Source: DATLNF01 sp046590575
GTDB lineage: Bacteria; Actinomycetota; Actinomycetes; BP-191
NCBI GenBank assembly: GCA_046590575.1
Contig: JBKJUS010000140.1
Coordinates: 1 to 16,307 of the forward strand
DNA: 16,307 bases
Reading direction: 5' to 3'
The notes under the pieces were generated by a model. That model was given only the letters and a program-made list of their open reading frames with translations. It made no database searches and was not told the DNA's origin. Below are positions 6,629 through 13,582 of the stretch, in pieces. The translations under genes and the position numbers were made by a program. Within the stretch, counting starts at the first letter, position 1. Each line of letters opens with the position of its first letter.

Positions 6629-7363
6629 GTGACTGACGCGATACGGGCCACCGGCCTGGTGAAGGACTACCGGCGTTCCCGAGCTGTCGACGGCGTCGAC
6701 CTCGTCATGCGCCCAGGCGAGCGGGTGGCGCTCCTTGGGCCCAACGGCGCGGGCAAGACCACCACGCTGATGATGCTGCTGGGCGTCGTCACTCCGGACG
6801 CCGGCACGGTGGAGATTCTCGGTCACCGGCTGCCGGTGCAGCGATCGGAGGCGATGGCTCACGTCGGTTTCGCCGCCGGCTACCTGCCGCTTCCCGAGAA
6901 GTTGCGGGTGCGTGAGTACCTGCGGATGTACGCCGAGCTCTACGGTCTGGCCGATCCCGTGGGGCAGGCGCAGCGAACGCTGGAGCGCTTCGGTATCGGC
7001 CACCTCGAGTCGGCGATGGGCACCGAGCTGTCGAGCGGGCAGAAGACGCTCGTCGGCATCGTCAAGGCGTCGTTGCACCAGCCTCGTCTGTTGGTTCTCG
7101 ACGAGCCGACGGCCTCGCTGGATCCCGACGTCGCTCTCCGCGTGCGCACCGGGCTGCTCAGCCTGTGCGCCGACGAGGGCACGGCTTTGCTGGTCACCAG
7201 CCACAACATGCTCGAGGTCGAGCGGCTCTGCGACCGGGTGGTCTTCCTCTCAGCCGGCAAGGTTGTCGCCGATGGCACCCCTGGGGAGGTCGCGGCACTT
7301 TTCGGACGAGGTGACCTCGAGGCGGTCTTCCTGCATTTCGCCGACGAGGAGGCGCTGCGATGA
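6629..7363 (+). CDS. ABC-2 type exporter, ATP-binding subunit
   Basis: This 244-residue nucleotide-binding protein powers an ABC exporter with the permease encoded next. Visible motifs are Walker A GPNGAGKT (37-44), signature LSSGQ (134-138), Walker B LLVLDEP (154-160), D-loop SLDP (163-166) and H-loop SHN with H192. The position where a Q-loop glutamine is expected reads GYLPLPE, so the usual Gln appears to be missing; this is frequent in NatA/DrrA-like members. The start is GTG at 6629, with GGGAGAG (6613-6619) as ribosome binding site. The last codon overlaps the permease ATG (ATGA), indicating translational coupling. The substrate is unknown; such pairs export drugs, ions, lipids or glycans. 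Confidence 0.93.
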   Translation: MTDAIRATGLVKDYRRSRAVDGVDLVMRPGERVALLGPNGAGKTTTLMMLLGVVTPDAGTVEILGHRLPVQRSEAMAHVGFAAGYLPLPEKLRVREYLRMYAELYGLADPVGQAQRTLERFGIGHLESAMGTELSSGQKTLVGIVKASLHQPRLLVLDEPTASLDPDVALRVRTGLLSLCADEGTALLVTSHNMLEVERLCDRVVFLSAGKVVADGTPGEVAALFGRGDLEAVFLHFADEEALR

Positions 7364-8208
7364 CCACCGCGATGACTACCGCCACGGTGGAGCGCGTAGC
7401 GCCACGACGGGCGAGATGGCTGCGGATCAAGGCGGTGGCCCGGCGGCAGGCCCTCGTGTTGCAGCGCAGCCCGCACCGGCTCTTCGACGTCACCGTGTGG
7501 CCGCTCGTCGACACGCTGCTCTTCGGCTCGCTGGCGGTCTACTTCTCGCGCGAGGGCGAGGGAGTGAGTGGCGTCGAAGCCGGCGCCGGCTACTTGTTTG
7601 CCGGGGTCGTGCTCTGGCATGTCGTCTACCAGTCGCAGATCGCGGTCGCGACCGGCTTCCTCGAGGAGACGTGGTCGCGCAACCTACTCAGCTTGATGGT
7701 GACGCCGATCAAGGAGATGGAGTACGTCGCCGGCGTCGCGCTGTTCGGCCTGCTCAAGATCGCCATGGGTGTCGGTGCGGTGGTGATCGCAGCGCTCGGC
7801 TTCTACGCCTTCGACATCACCGACCTCGGGATTGCGCTGGTGCCTGTGGTGGCCATCCTGCTGCTCGCCGGGTGGGCGGTGGCGATGTTCGTCATCGGAC
7901 TCGTGCTGCGCTTCGGCACAGGCGCCGAAGCGATGGCCTGGGGCATCCTCTTCGTCGTCATGCCGCTGTCCGGGACGTTCTACCCGGTAAGCGCGCTGCC
8001 TGGCACCTTGCAGCCGCTCAGCAACCTGCTGCCGACGACGCACGCTTTCGCCGCCGGTCGGTCGCTGGTCGATGGCGAGGCGATGCCATGGCGCGAGCTC
8101 GGGCTCGCGGCGGTGACCACGTTGCTGCTGACTGCTGCCGCGCTAGCCTTCGTCGCGCACATGTTGCGAGTCTTCCGCCGTCGCGGCTATATCAGCCGCT
8201 ACAGCTGA
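7360..8208 (+). CDS. ABC-2 type exporter, permease subunit
   Basis: This 282-residue integral membrane protein matches the ABC-2 permease pattern of about six hydrophobic helices (roughly 42-62, 76-98, 121-147, 156-182, 190-210 and 248-268). There is a charged cytoplasmic N-terminus and an Arg-rich C-terminus (FRRRGYISRYS). The segment ETWSRNLLSLMVTPI is typical of the family's coupling region, and a GTFYPVSALPGTLQPLSNLLPTTH motif before the last helix is the usual ABC-2 signature. The start overlaps the ATPase stop by 4 bp, so the two subunits are made from one message. It ends 18 bp before the stop of the convergent protease gene. No substrate can be assigned. Confidence 0.92.
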   Translation: MTTAMTTATVERVAPRRARWLRIKAVARRQALVLQRSPHRLFDVTVWPLVDTLLFGSLAVYFSREGEGVSGVEAGAGYLFAGVVLWHVVYQSQIAVATGFLEETWSRNLLSLMVTPIKEMEYVAGVALFGLLKIAMGVGAVVIAALGFYAFDITDLGIALVPVVAILLLAGWAVAMFVIGLVLRFGTGAEAMAWGILFVVMPLSGTFYPVSALPGTLQPLSNLLPTTHAFAAGRSLVDGEAMPWRELGLAAVTTLLLTAAALAFVAHMLRVFRRRGYISRYS

Positions 8209-8213
8209 GCGAA

Positions 8214-8236
8214 CCAGCCGTCGGAGTCAGGGCTGG
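8214..8236. terminator. Inverted repeat between convergent genes
   Basis: CCAGCC (8214-8219) and GGCTGG (8231-8236) form a 6-bp stem with an 11-nt loop in the junction of the convergent permease and protease genes. It overlaps the protease stop codon. There is no T-run, so it is only a weak bidirectional terminator candidate. Confidence 0.3.
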
Positions 8237-9594
8237 GTAGCGGGCTTGCGGCGGGCACTGGGGCCGGAGCCCGCGGCAAAGACGCCGAGACCGGCCGCCA
8301 CGGCCAGCGCAGCAGCGACACCAGCAGGCATTGCCCGCGATACGGGAGCTGGTGCGGCGAGCGCGATGGGCTGAGCTGGCTCGATAGCGATCGGATCGGC
8401 GGAGGCAGAGGGCGTCGGATCGATCGCGGTCTTCACCGGCGCGGCCGGCGAGGGCGTCGTCGCGAGTGGTGCTTTCACGGCCGGCGCAGCAATGGGAGCG
8501 GGTTTCGCAATGACGACCGGAGCGCGGACCGGCTGGTTCGCCGGGGCGCGGCTTGCTGGCGCTCGGGTTGGGGACGGCGCTGGCCGGGGGGCGGCGGTGG
8601 TGGCGGCCGGCTTCGGCGCGGGCGGCGCGGTGCTATCGCTGCGCAGCCGCAGAGCAGCCGTCATGTCGATCAGCCCGCTGCCGGCGTCGGCGAGTGGACG
8701 CGCAGTGCGGCGCATCGAGGCTATGACGTCGGCGCGGCCGCGGGAGGGCGCCTGCGCGATGAGCAGCGCGGCCAGCCCTGCGACGTGCGGTGCCGCCATC
8801 GACGTGCCCGCCATGGCGGCGTACTCGCCGTTCGGCCAGAGGGATGCGACGCAGGTTTCGGCGGTGCAGGTGCCTGACGGCGCGTCGCCTCCGGGGGCAG
8901 CGAGGTCGACACCGCTGCCTCGCTGACTGTACGCCGGCAGCCGGCCGGTGTTGTCAGTGGCGGCGATGATGAGCGCGTCGCCGCCGTACTGGTCGGTGAC
9001 GGGGTAGGACTTGTTGCCGGCCGCGAAGATCACGACGATGCCGGCGTCGGCGGCCTCGGAAACCGCGGCGATCATGTCGGGATCCTGCGCGATCAGCGGC
9101 ACTGAGCCGCCGAGGGAGAGGTTGATGATCTTGGCGCCGGCGCGGACGGCGAATCGAATCGCGGCGGCCGCGTCGTCGGAGGAACCGGTGCACAGGTTCT
9201 CGGCTGGGTCGAAGGCGAGCACGCGCAGCGGCAATATCCGGGCCGCCGGGGCGACCCCGTAGTCGGCAGCGGCGACTGTGCCTGCGACGTGGGTGCCGTG
9301 TTCGCATCGGTCCGGAGCTGCTGCGCCCGCGCGGCAGCCGTTGACGCAGTCAGCGCCCGCGAGCACCCGGCCACCGAAGGCCGGGTGAGTTGAGTCGACG
9401 TAGGTGTCGATGATGGCGACCAGGACGCCGGAGCCGCTTCGACCGAGCGACTGCGCCGTAGCCACTCGAGACTGGTCAGCGTGCCAGGTGCGCGGCTGCG
9501 CGGCGGCAGAGGCGGGGGAGGCCCACCCGATGGCGCCGACGAGCAGAAGGCAAGCGAACGCGCGCAGGCGGGGAGAAGCGTTCGTGGGCCGCAT
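8227..9594 (-). CDS. Secreted, membrane-anchored subtilisin-like (S8) serine protease, mycosin-like
   Basis: This 455-residue protein begins with a Sec signal peptide (hydrophobic 13-29, ASA cleavage near 30). The catalytic triad is complete: D63 in AIIDTYVDSTHP, H99 in HGTHVAGT, S265 in GTSMAAPHVAGLAALL, with oxyanion N194 in AAGN. Six mature cysteines (83, 87, 97, 135, 243, 248) suggest disulfides, fitting extracytoplasmic location. After the catalytic domain (to about 318) comes a ~100-residue Pro/Ala linker and a C-terminal membrane helix (about 421-443) with a short basic tail. That architecture matches mycosins, the proteases of type VII secretion, but no ESX gene is visible. Other secreted actinobacterial subtilases share it, so the physiological role is open. 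TTCACT and GATAGT (9611-9638) may form its promoter. Confidence 0.92.
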   Translation of the reverse strand: MRPTNASPRLRAFACLLLVGAIGWASPASAAAQPRTWHADQSRVATAQSLGRSGSGVLVAIIDTYVDSTHPAFGGRVLAGADCVNGCRAGAAAPDRCEHGTHVAGTVAAADYGVAPAARILPLRVLAFDPAENLCTGSSDDAAAAIRFAVRAGAKIINLSLGGSVPLIAQDPDMIAAVSEAADAGIVVIFAAGNKSYPVTDQYGGDALIIAATDNTGRLPAYSQRGSGVDLAAPGGDAPSGTCTAETCVASLWPNGEYAAMAGTSMAAPHVAGLAALLIAQAPSRGRADVIASMRRTARPLADAGSGLIDMTAALRLRSDSTAPPAPKPAATTAAPRPAPSPTRAPASRAPANQPVRAPVVIAKPAPIAAPAVKAPLATTPSPAAPVKTAIDPTPSASADPIAIEPAQPIALAAPAPVSRAMPAGVAAALAVAAGLGVFAAGSGPSARRKPATQP

Positions 9595-9665
9595 GGTCGC
9601 CTAACGATGCACTATCGGACGGGGTTGCGCCTAGTGAAGTGACAATTTCGTACGAGTCGCCGGGT

Positions 9666-10040
9666 TCAGGCGCGTTGTGGTTCGTCCGCGCTGATCCCGG
9701 TCTCGCCACGCGCGTCTTCGAGCTCGCGAAGCACGTCAGCGTCCTCGAGCGTAGCTCCAGGACCGAAGTGCAGGACCACCGTGCCCTGCGCTCCACATTG
9801 CGGACACACCAGCGCGGCGACCGCGGTCATGTCGTCTGGATCCGAGGCGCCCTCGGTCCGGATCATGCCCCGGAGTTGGACCTCCGCGGCTGGGGACTCC
9901 GCCCGGCAGGTGAAGCAGAGCACAGCTGCGTCCTCGCGGGCCGCCAGCTGCCCGACGTACCCCTCTGACTCGAAGCGTGCAATCGCCTCGGCGACGCCGG
10001 TGGCGTCGCGCGGAGTGGTGGGCACGAGGGCTCCCGGCAT
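9666..10040 (-). CDS. CxxC/CxxC zinc-ribbon-like protein of unknown function
   Basis: This 124-residue soluble protein has two CxxC knuckles, CFTC (42-45) and CPQC (79-82), spaced as in a zinc ribbon; the residues between them contain an acidic patch (SDPDD). The C-terminal third is acidic and helical (TLEDADVLRELEDA). I do not recognise a named family. The start ATG lies 2 bp after the stop of the upstream CBS-domain gene and has no clear Shine-Dalgarno of its own, so translation is probably coupled. The pairing suggests a common function, possibly sensing or protein interaction, but this is inference. Codon use matches the flanking genes. Confidence 0.7.
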   Translation of the reverse strand: MPGALVPTTPRDATGVAEAIARFESEGYVGQLAAREDAAVLCFTCRAESPAAEVQLRGMIRTEGASDPDDMTAVAALVCPQCGAQGTVVLHFGPGATLEDADVLRELEDARGETGISADEPQRA

Positions 10041-10042
10041 GA

Positions 10043-10462
10043 CTAGTTGTTGGCCGGAGCCGCGCTGATATCGGCCAGGGCGTTGCCGGCGTCGCGTTCC
10101 AGGGACACGTCGCCCAGGCTGACGATGCCGATCGGCAGGTCACCGTCGACGACGGGCAGCCGGCGTACGTCCTCGCGCTGCATGACCGCGAGGGCGTCCT
10201 CGACGGTGGCGTCGGCGGTGATCGTGGTGGGGTTGGCGGAGCAGATCGAGCCCACGGAGATCCCGGTCACGTCCTCGCCGTCCGCGACCGCGCGGATGGC
10301 GATGTCCCGGTCGGTGAGGATGCCGCACGTCGTACCGGAGTCGAGCACGATGACGGCGCCGATGTCCGAGTCACGCATGGCTCGCGCTGCTTCGACCACT
10401 GTGGCGCCGGTGTCGAGCGTGACCGGGTCGGCCGTCATGACGTCACGAACGAAGGTGCTCAC
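10043..10462 (-). CDS. Two-CBS-domain protein
   Basis: This 139-residue protein is almost entirely a Bateman module: CBS 1 (about 8-60: VRDVMTADPVTLDTGATVVEA to GILTDRDIAIRA) and CBS 2 (about 72-122, ending GIVSLGDVS). Stand-alone CBS pairs bind adenine nucleotides or related ligands and act as energy or redox sensors. The start is GTG at 10462, supported by AAGGAG 8 nt upstream. It is followed after 2 bp by the CxxC protein, and preceded by the YtxH-like gene on the same strand 47 bp away. No catalytic or DNA-binding domain is attached, so its partner is unknown. Many actinobacteria carry such stress-induced proteins. Confidence 0.9.
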   Translation of the reverse strand: MSTFVRDVMTADPVTLDTGATVVEAARAMRDSDIGAVIVLDSGTTCGILTDRDIAIRAVADGEDVTGISVGSICSANPTTITADATVEDALAVMQREDVRRLPVVDGDLPIGIVSLGDVSLERDAGNALADISAAPANN

Positions 10463-10509
10463 TGGGTGGTCTCCTTGGTCGGGCGATCAGAGGTGGTCTA
10501 GGGCTTCGG

Positions 10510-10797
10510 TCAGGCGGGGTAGGGGTCGATGCGCCCGGAGCTGCTGACATCGGCGTACGCGGCGCCGGGTGAATCACCGTTGCTGCCGTGCCCGACTTTG
10601 TCGGTCACCACCTTCTTGGCGGTGCTGAGGACGGAGCCGGCCTGCTCTTTGAGCAGGTGCGTCGCGTCCTGAACCGCGGGCTTGCCCATGAGCGAGCGGG
10701 TCTGGCGCATGATCTGCTCGTAGCGCTGCCGGCCGGCCTTCGAGCCGAGCACGTAGCCCGCGCCGAAGCCGAGCAGGAACTTCGTCTTGGTCATCAT
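10510..10797 (-). CDS. YtxH-like small membrane-associated protein
   Basis: This 95-residue protein has an N-terminal Gly-rich hydrophobic segment, FLLGFGAGYVLGSKAGRQRYEQI (about 7-29), resembling YtxH-family and actinobacterial general-stress proteins. A helical middle (LLKEQAGSVLSTAKKVVTDKV) and a disordered tail ending RIDPYPA follow. The open frame extends upstream to 10914, but the start is placed at the ATG at 10797 because GGAGG lies 6 nt upstream; the adjacent ATG at 10794 is an equally spaced alternative. It sits upstream of the CBS gene on the same strand, so the three genes may form one stress-linked transcript. Biochemical function of the family is not established. Confidence 0.72.
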   Translation of the reverse strand: MMTKTKFLLGFGAGYVLGSKAGRQRYEQIMRQTRSLMGKPAVQDATHLLKEQAGSVLSTAKKVVTDKVGHGSNGDSPGAAYADVSSSGRIDPYPA

Positions 10798-10908
10798 CTC
10801 GGTCCTCCGTGGTGGTTGGTCACAGTCGAAATACCCCGCTCTCCCCGAGGCAACCGTGCTGTGGACGGCGTACGCCGATCTGTCGCACCTGATCGGGATC
10901 CTGGGCTC

Positions 10909-11556
10909 ATGCATCCGAGAGAGGTCCGCGCACAGGCGCGCGCACTGCGCGCCTCCGGCCTAACGATCAAGGACATCGCCGCCCACCTCGGCGCACCCGT
11001 CGGGACGATCCATCCCTGGATCCGCGACATCCCCGGGCCGCCACGCGAGCTCTGGCGTCCGCCGACCCGGCTCACGAAGGGTGCGCTGCACGACCGGAAG
11101 GTCGCCGAGATCGCCGAGTGCGACGCGTGGGGCAGGGCCCGCGTGGCAGCACCGTCCAGCGATGCTCACTTCGCCGCGGGCGTCGCTCTGTATGTGGGTG
11201 AGGGGCACAAGCGCGATGGCTGCGTCGCATTCACGAACACGAACCCCCGCGGTGATCTGCAACTTCGTGCAGTGGCTGAGAGCGCACTTCGCGGTGGACG
11301 AATCGCGCCTGCGTGTTCACCTCTACCTTCACGAGGGCCTCGACCTGAATGGGCAGTGGAATTCTGGTCCCGACTTACCCGAATCCCTGTGGTCCAGTTC
11401 GGCAAGCCCTGCCGGGCGATCCCAGATCCGACGATTCGACACGCTAAGCATCAGACCGGGTGCGTGACAGTCAGGTACGCCTGCTCGCGGACGCACCGGA
11501 TGATCATGGCGCTATCCAGCGCCCTGATATCCTCGACGCCGTTCGATCCCGCGTAG
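10909..11556 (+). pseudogene. HTH-type hypothetical gene with two compensating single-base indels
   Basis: The start encodes an HTH-like N-terminus (MHPREVRAQARALRASG, then LTIKDIAAHLGAPVGTIHPW), followed by the core HFAAGVALYVGEGHKRDG that I know from a widespread actinobacterial family of unannotated HTH proteins. After FTNTNP the frame breaks: the continuation AVICNFVQWLRAHFAVDE to HEGLDLNG is in the +1 frame, and AVEFWSRLTRIPVVQFGKPC returns to the first frame. An extra C in the five-C run at 11244-11248 and a missing G at 11351-11353 explain both shifts. Corrected, it is a normal ~215-residue protein. It could be a decayed gene or a double homopolymer sequencing error. Its last 10 bp overlap the tRNA gene. 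Family function is unknown. Confidence 0.75.
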
Positions 11557-11619
11557 CTCAATTGGCAGAGCGCCGCACTGTTAATGCGATTGTTCCTGGT
11601 TCGAGTCCAGGCGCGGGAG
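11547..11619 (+). tRNA. tRNA-Asn (anticodon GTT)
   Basis: The 73-nt cloverleaf is complete. The acceptor stem TCCCGCG pairs with CGCGGGA (7 bp). The D arm is GCTC/GAGC around AATTGGCA. The anticodon arm CCGCA/TGCGA holds loop CTGTTAA (one C-A mismatch at the top). The T arm CCTGG/CCAGG holds TTCGAGT, and the discriminator base is G. The CCA end is not encoded exactly (CCCA follows). Anticodon GTT reads Asn codons AAC/AAU. The 5' end overlaps the preceding gene's last codons, and transposase remnants begin 24 bp downstream, consistent with use as an integration target. Confidence 0.93.
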
Positions 11620-11642
11620 CCCAAGTCCCCAGGGGCAGTAGC

Positions 11643-11876
11643 GGGTCTTCGGATCCTGACGGGGTGCTGGGTTCATCGGACGACGATGGAGCCGAGCACT
11701 CGCCAGTTCGGTTTGCCGGCGTAGAGCAGGGCGCGGACTCGGTAGTTACGGAAGTTGCGGAAGCCGAATCCGATCCGCTTGATCCGCTTGATCAGGTTGT
11801 TCAGCGCCTCGGTGGGGCCGTTGCTGACGCGCGCGATGTGGTAGTTGAAGCGCCCCAGGTTCTCTGCCGCTCTCAT
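11643..11876 (-). mobile_element. ISL3-type transposase C-terminal remnant with one IS end
   Basis: A 67-codon frame (11673-11876) carries the hallmark C-terminus of ISL3-family DDE transposases: ARVSNGPTEALNNLIKRIKR, FGFRNFRNYRVRALLYAG and KPNW. Full-length enzymes exceed 400 residues, so about six sevenths is missing and it cannot be active. Just beyond its stop codon, GGGTCTTCGGATCC (11643-11656) resembles an ISL3 terminal inverted repeat, marking the former element edge 23 bp past the tRNA; that assignment is inferred. The upstream side is cut off abruptly against another transposase tail. The ATG at 11876 probably is not a real start. Confidence 0.8.
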
Positions 11877-11950
11877 ACGGGTTGCGGCTCTCGGTTGAGA
11901 GTCGCGTAGTGGGCGGCCTCGTACTCGCTGGGGGCGAGGTAGTCGAGGCT
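11873..11950 (-). mobile_element. 25-codon tail of an IS3-type transposase
   Basis: The reading SLDYLAPSEYEAAHYATL to EPQPV-stop matches the typical end of IS3-family OrfB integrases, where a LGYLSPAEYE-like motif follows the catalytic DDE domain. Only about 25 codons remain, wedged between the truncated PEP mutase-like gene and the ISL3 remnant. Its stop overlaps the ISL3 frame start. It is a scar of an insertion followed by deletion. The family call rests on one short motif. Confidence 0.55.
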
Positions 11951-12248
11951 ACACGTCGTCGGGTGTTGCTCCGTATCCAGCTTCGAGATCCGCTGTGACC
12001 GGCACGCCCACTGCGACGACGATGCGCGCGACGTGCTCCAGCATCGTGTCGCGGTCCAGCGCTTCTCCGTCCGGCACTCCGCAGGACCAAGCGATACCGG
12101 CGCTCGTCGTTGCGATGGCCGGGAAGCCAACCTGCTCCAGGATGCGCGCGGAGCCAGCATCCCAGGCGTTTGAAAGCACGAAGCCGGGACCGGTGTGCAG
12201 AGCAAGAAGGGCGGCTGACTTGTCGTAGTCCCGCTCTCGGACGAACAC
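11949..12248 (-). pseudogene. Truncated PEP mutase/isocitrate lyase-family gene (N-terminal part)
   Basis: The 99 codons show the family's N-terminal half: FVLSNAWDAGSARILEQVGF, ATTSAGIAWSCGVPDGEALD and PVTADLEAGYGATPDDV. The DLEAGYG segment is the metal/substrate loop of this enzyme superfamily (isocitrate lyase, 2-methylisocitrate lyase, PEP mutase). Intact proteins run about 250-290 residues, so the C-terminal two thirds, including the usual catalytic cysteine loop, is gone. The frame ends by running into an in-frame TAG exactly where the IS3-type tail begins. The GTG at 12248 is the nearest usable start; there is no clear Shine-Dalgarno. It is almost certainly non-functional. Confidence 0.8.
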
Positions 12249-12748
12249 CGACTCATCATGGATGATCGGGAGTTGGCGCGAAACCCCTGGACCCGCGCTC
12301 GGCCAGCGGCGAGCATCCGCTCATGCCGCTGAACGAGCGATAATGACCAGTTATCTCGACGCCGGTTGGGCCGCAACGGATGTGGGAAGTGCCTACTAGC
12401 TCTCCCGCGGCACCGTGTAGACGGTAGGTGCCTACCTCCCCGCGGCACCCTGAAAGGGTAGGTGCCGGCTGTCTGCAGGAGAACCGCTGGCAGGTTCGCT
12501 GTCTGGCTGGGGGCTTGGTGCGGCTGGTTCGATGACGCGGCGCGGCGTCGTCCTCATCCGTTTCGTCCTACCGGGCGGGGCCTGAAAGCTTCGTCGCCCC
12601 AGTGCGGCTGGTGGAGACGGTGCTGGCCCAGGGCGGTGAGGACGCTCGGGTGACCCAGTGCGCACTTGGCGTCTCGGCACCGACCTTGGCAATGGGCGCG
12701 ACCGGATGATCCTTGCGTTCGGGCGTCGGCGGGGCGACGCTGCGCGCC
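12249..12748. other. 500-bp stretch with no convincing gene
   Basis: No frame here shows family resemblance or a supported start. The open frames present are Arg/Pro/Ser-rich shadows typical of high-GC DNA. The stretch carries an imperfect tandem repeat (12389-12466). Its right end holds a weak GACGCT box before the methyltransferase. It probably consists of decayed mobile-element sequence. Confidence 0.5.
12389..12466. repeat. Imperfect tandem repeat with internal palindromy (2 units plus partial third)
   Basis: Unit 1 (12389-12427) and unit 2 (12428-12461) share GTGCCTAC, then CTC(T)CCCGCGGCACC, then GGTAG; a third copy of GTGCC starts at 12462. Within each unit GTGCC can pair with GGCAC, so each could form a hairpin. 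The unit junction GGTAGGTGCCTACC is itself an inverted repeat. It lies in the non-coding gap beside the IS remnants. Confidence 0.6.
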
Positions 12749-13543
12749 ATGTCCTCACCGGAGCAGCAGATCGCCTCCGACTACGACGCCTCTGCCGTCG
12801 GCTATAGCCGGCACTGGGGGCCCGCGCTGAACACGCTGGCCGCGGCATTCCTCGATGAGGTCTCGCTGCCTCAGACGGGCGTGATTGTCGATGTCGGTGC
12901 AGGTGCAGGCGGTTTGCTGCCACACCTCCGCGAGCGGACCACGGCGAGATTGCTGGCCGTGGATCTATCAGAAGGGATGCTCCGGCTCGCCGACCCGCGG
13001 CACGCGCGTGTCGTCTCGGACGCGCAGCGCCTCGCGATCCGGGATGGCGCCGTGGACGCAGCGACCGCGATGTTCATGCTGTTCCACCTCCCGGACCCCC
13101 TGCGCGGGCTGCAGGAGCTGCGGCGCATCCTCCGGTCGGGCGGCGTCTGCGCTTTCACCTCCTGGGGTGCCGGTGACGAGGAGTTCGCCGGATTCGACGC
13201 CGGCGACGAGGTCCTGGACCGGCACGGCGCCGTCGCCGGACGCGGCTTCTTCGAACGGTATGAGGAGCTGGAGACCGTGGCCAAGTGCTCTGACGCCCTC
13301 ACCTTCGCGGGGTTCGTGGACGTTGAGGTAGGAGCGAAGCGCATGGCTCACGAGTTCGCCGTGGACGACCTGATCGGCTTTCGGACGACTGTGGGCTCCG
13401 GGCGCGTGCGCTGGAAGAGCGTCCCTGAAGAGCGCCTCGCCGCGGTGCGCGACGAGTTGCGGAAGGCGGTGGAGCAGCTGTCCCCGGGCGAGCGAACGCT
13501 GCGCCACGAAGTCATCTACGCCGTGGGCCGCGTTGCCCGCTGA
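12749..13543 (+). CDS. Class I SAM-dependent methyltransferase (UbiE/COQ5-like fold)
   Basis: This 264-residue enzyme has the Rossmann methyltransferase motifs: motif I VIVDVGAGAGG (45-55), an acidic residue D72 in LLAVDLSEGML for the SAM ribose, DAQRLAIRDGAVDAATAM (91-108), and LRRILRSGG (124-132). The C-terminal half (FAGFVDVEVGAKRMAHEFAVDDLIGF) is the variable substrate part, so the acceptor cannot be named. The frame opens at 12713, but ATG 12749 (MSSPEQQIASDYD) fits the family's N-terminus and has GACGCT 7 bp upstream, a weak leaderless-type box. It is isolated, facing the small convergent gene at 13583. It differs in sequence from the other methyltransferase in this window. Confidence 0.88.
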   Translation: MSSPEQQIASDYDASAVGYSRHWGPALNTLAAAFLDEVSLPQTGVIVDVGAGAGGLLPHLRERTTARLLAVDLSEGMLRLADPRHARVVSDAQRLAIRDGAVDAATAMFMLFHLPDPLRGLQELRRILRSGGVCAFTSWGAGDEEFAGFDAGDEVLDRHGAVAGRGFFERYEELETVAKCSDALTFAGFVDVEVGAKRMAHEFAVDDLIGFRTTVGSGRVRWKSVPEERLAAVRDELRKAVEQLSPGERTLRHEVIYAVGRVAR

Positions 13544-13582
13544 GAGCACGTCGTGCCGCTCTGATAAGCCGTTAGCCGAGCC

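Noticed and set aside
6912..8240. 442-codon plus-strand frame across the ABC genes
   Set aside because: It is out of frame with two well-supported ABC genes and Arg/Ser/Cys-rich.
8492..8926. 144-codon frame opposite the protease
   Set aside because: It mirrors the Ala/Pro linker and catalytic region of the protease; no motif or start signal.
11460..11909. 149-codon plus-strand frame
   Set aside because: It runs through the tRNA-Asn gene and antisense to the transposase remnant.
12432..12923. 163-codon minus-strand frame in the repeat region
   Set aside because: Arg/Pro/Ser-rich and partly antisense to the methyltransferase; no recognisable domain.
13540..13570. GCAC/GTGC inverted repeat between convergent genes as terminator
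   Set aside because: Four-base stem with a 3-nt loop and no T-run; too weak to call.
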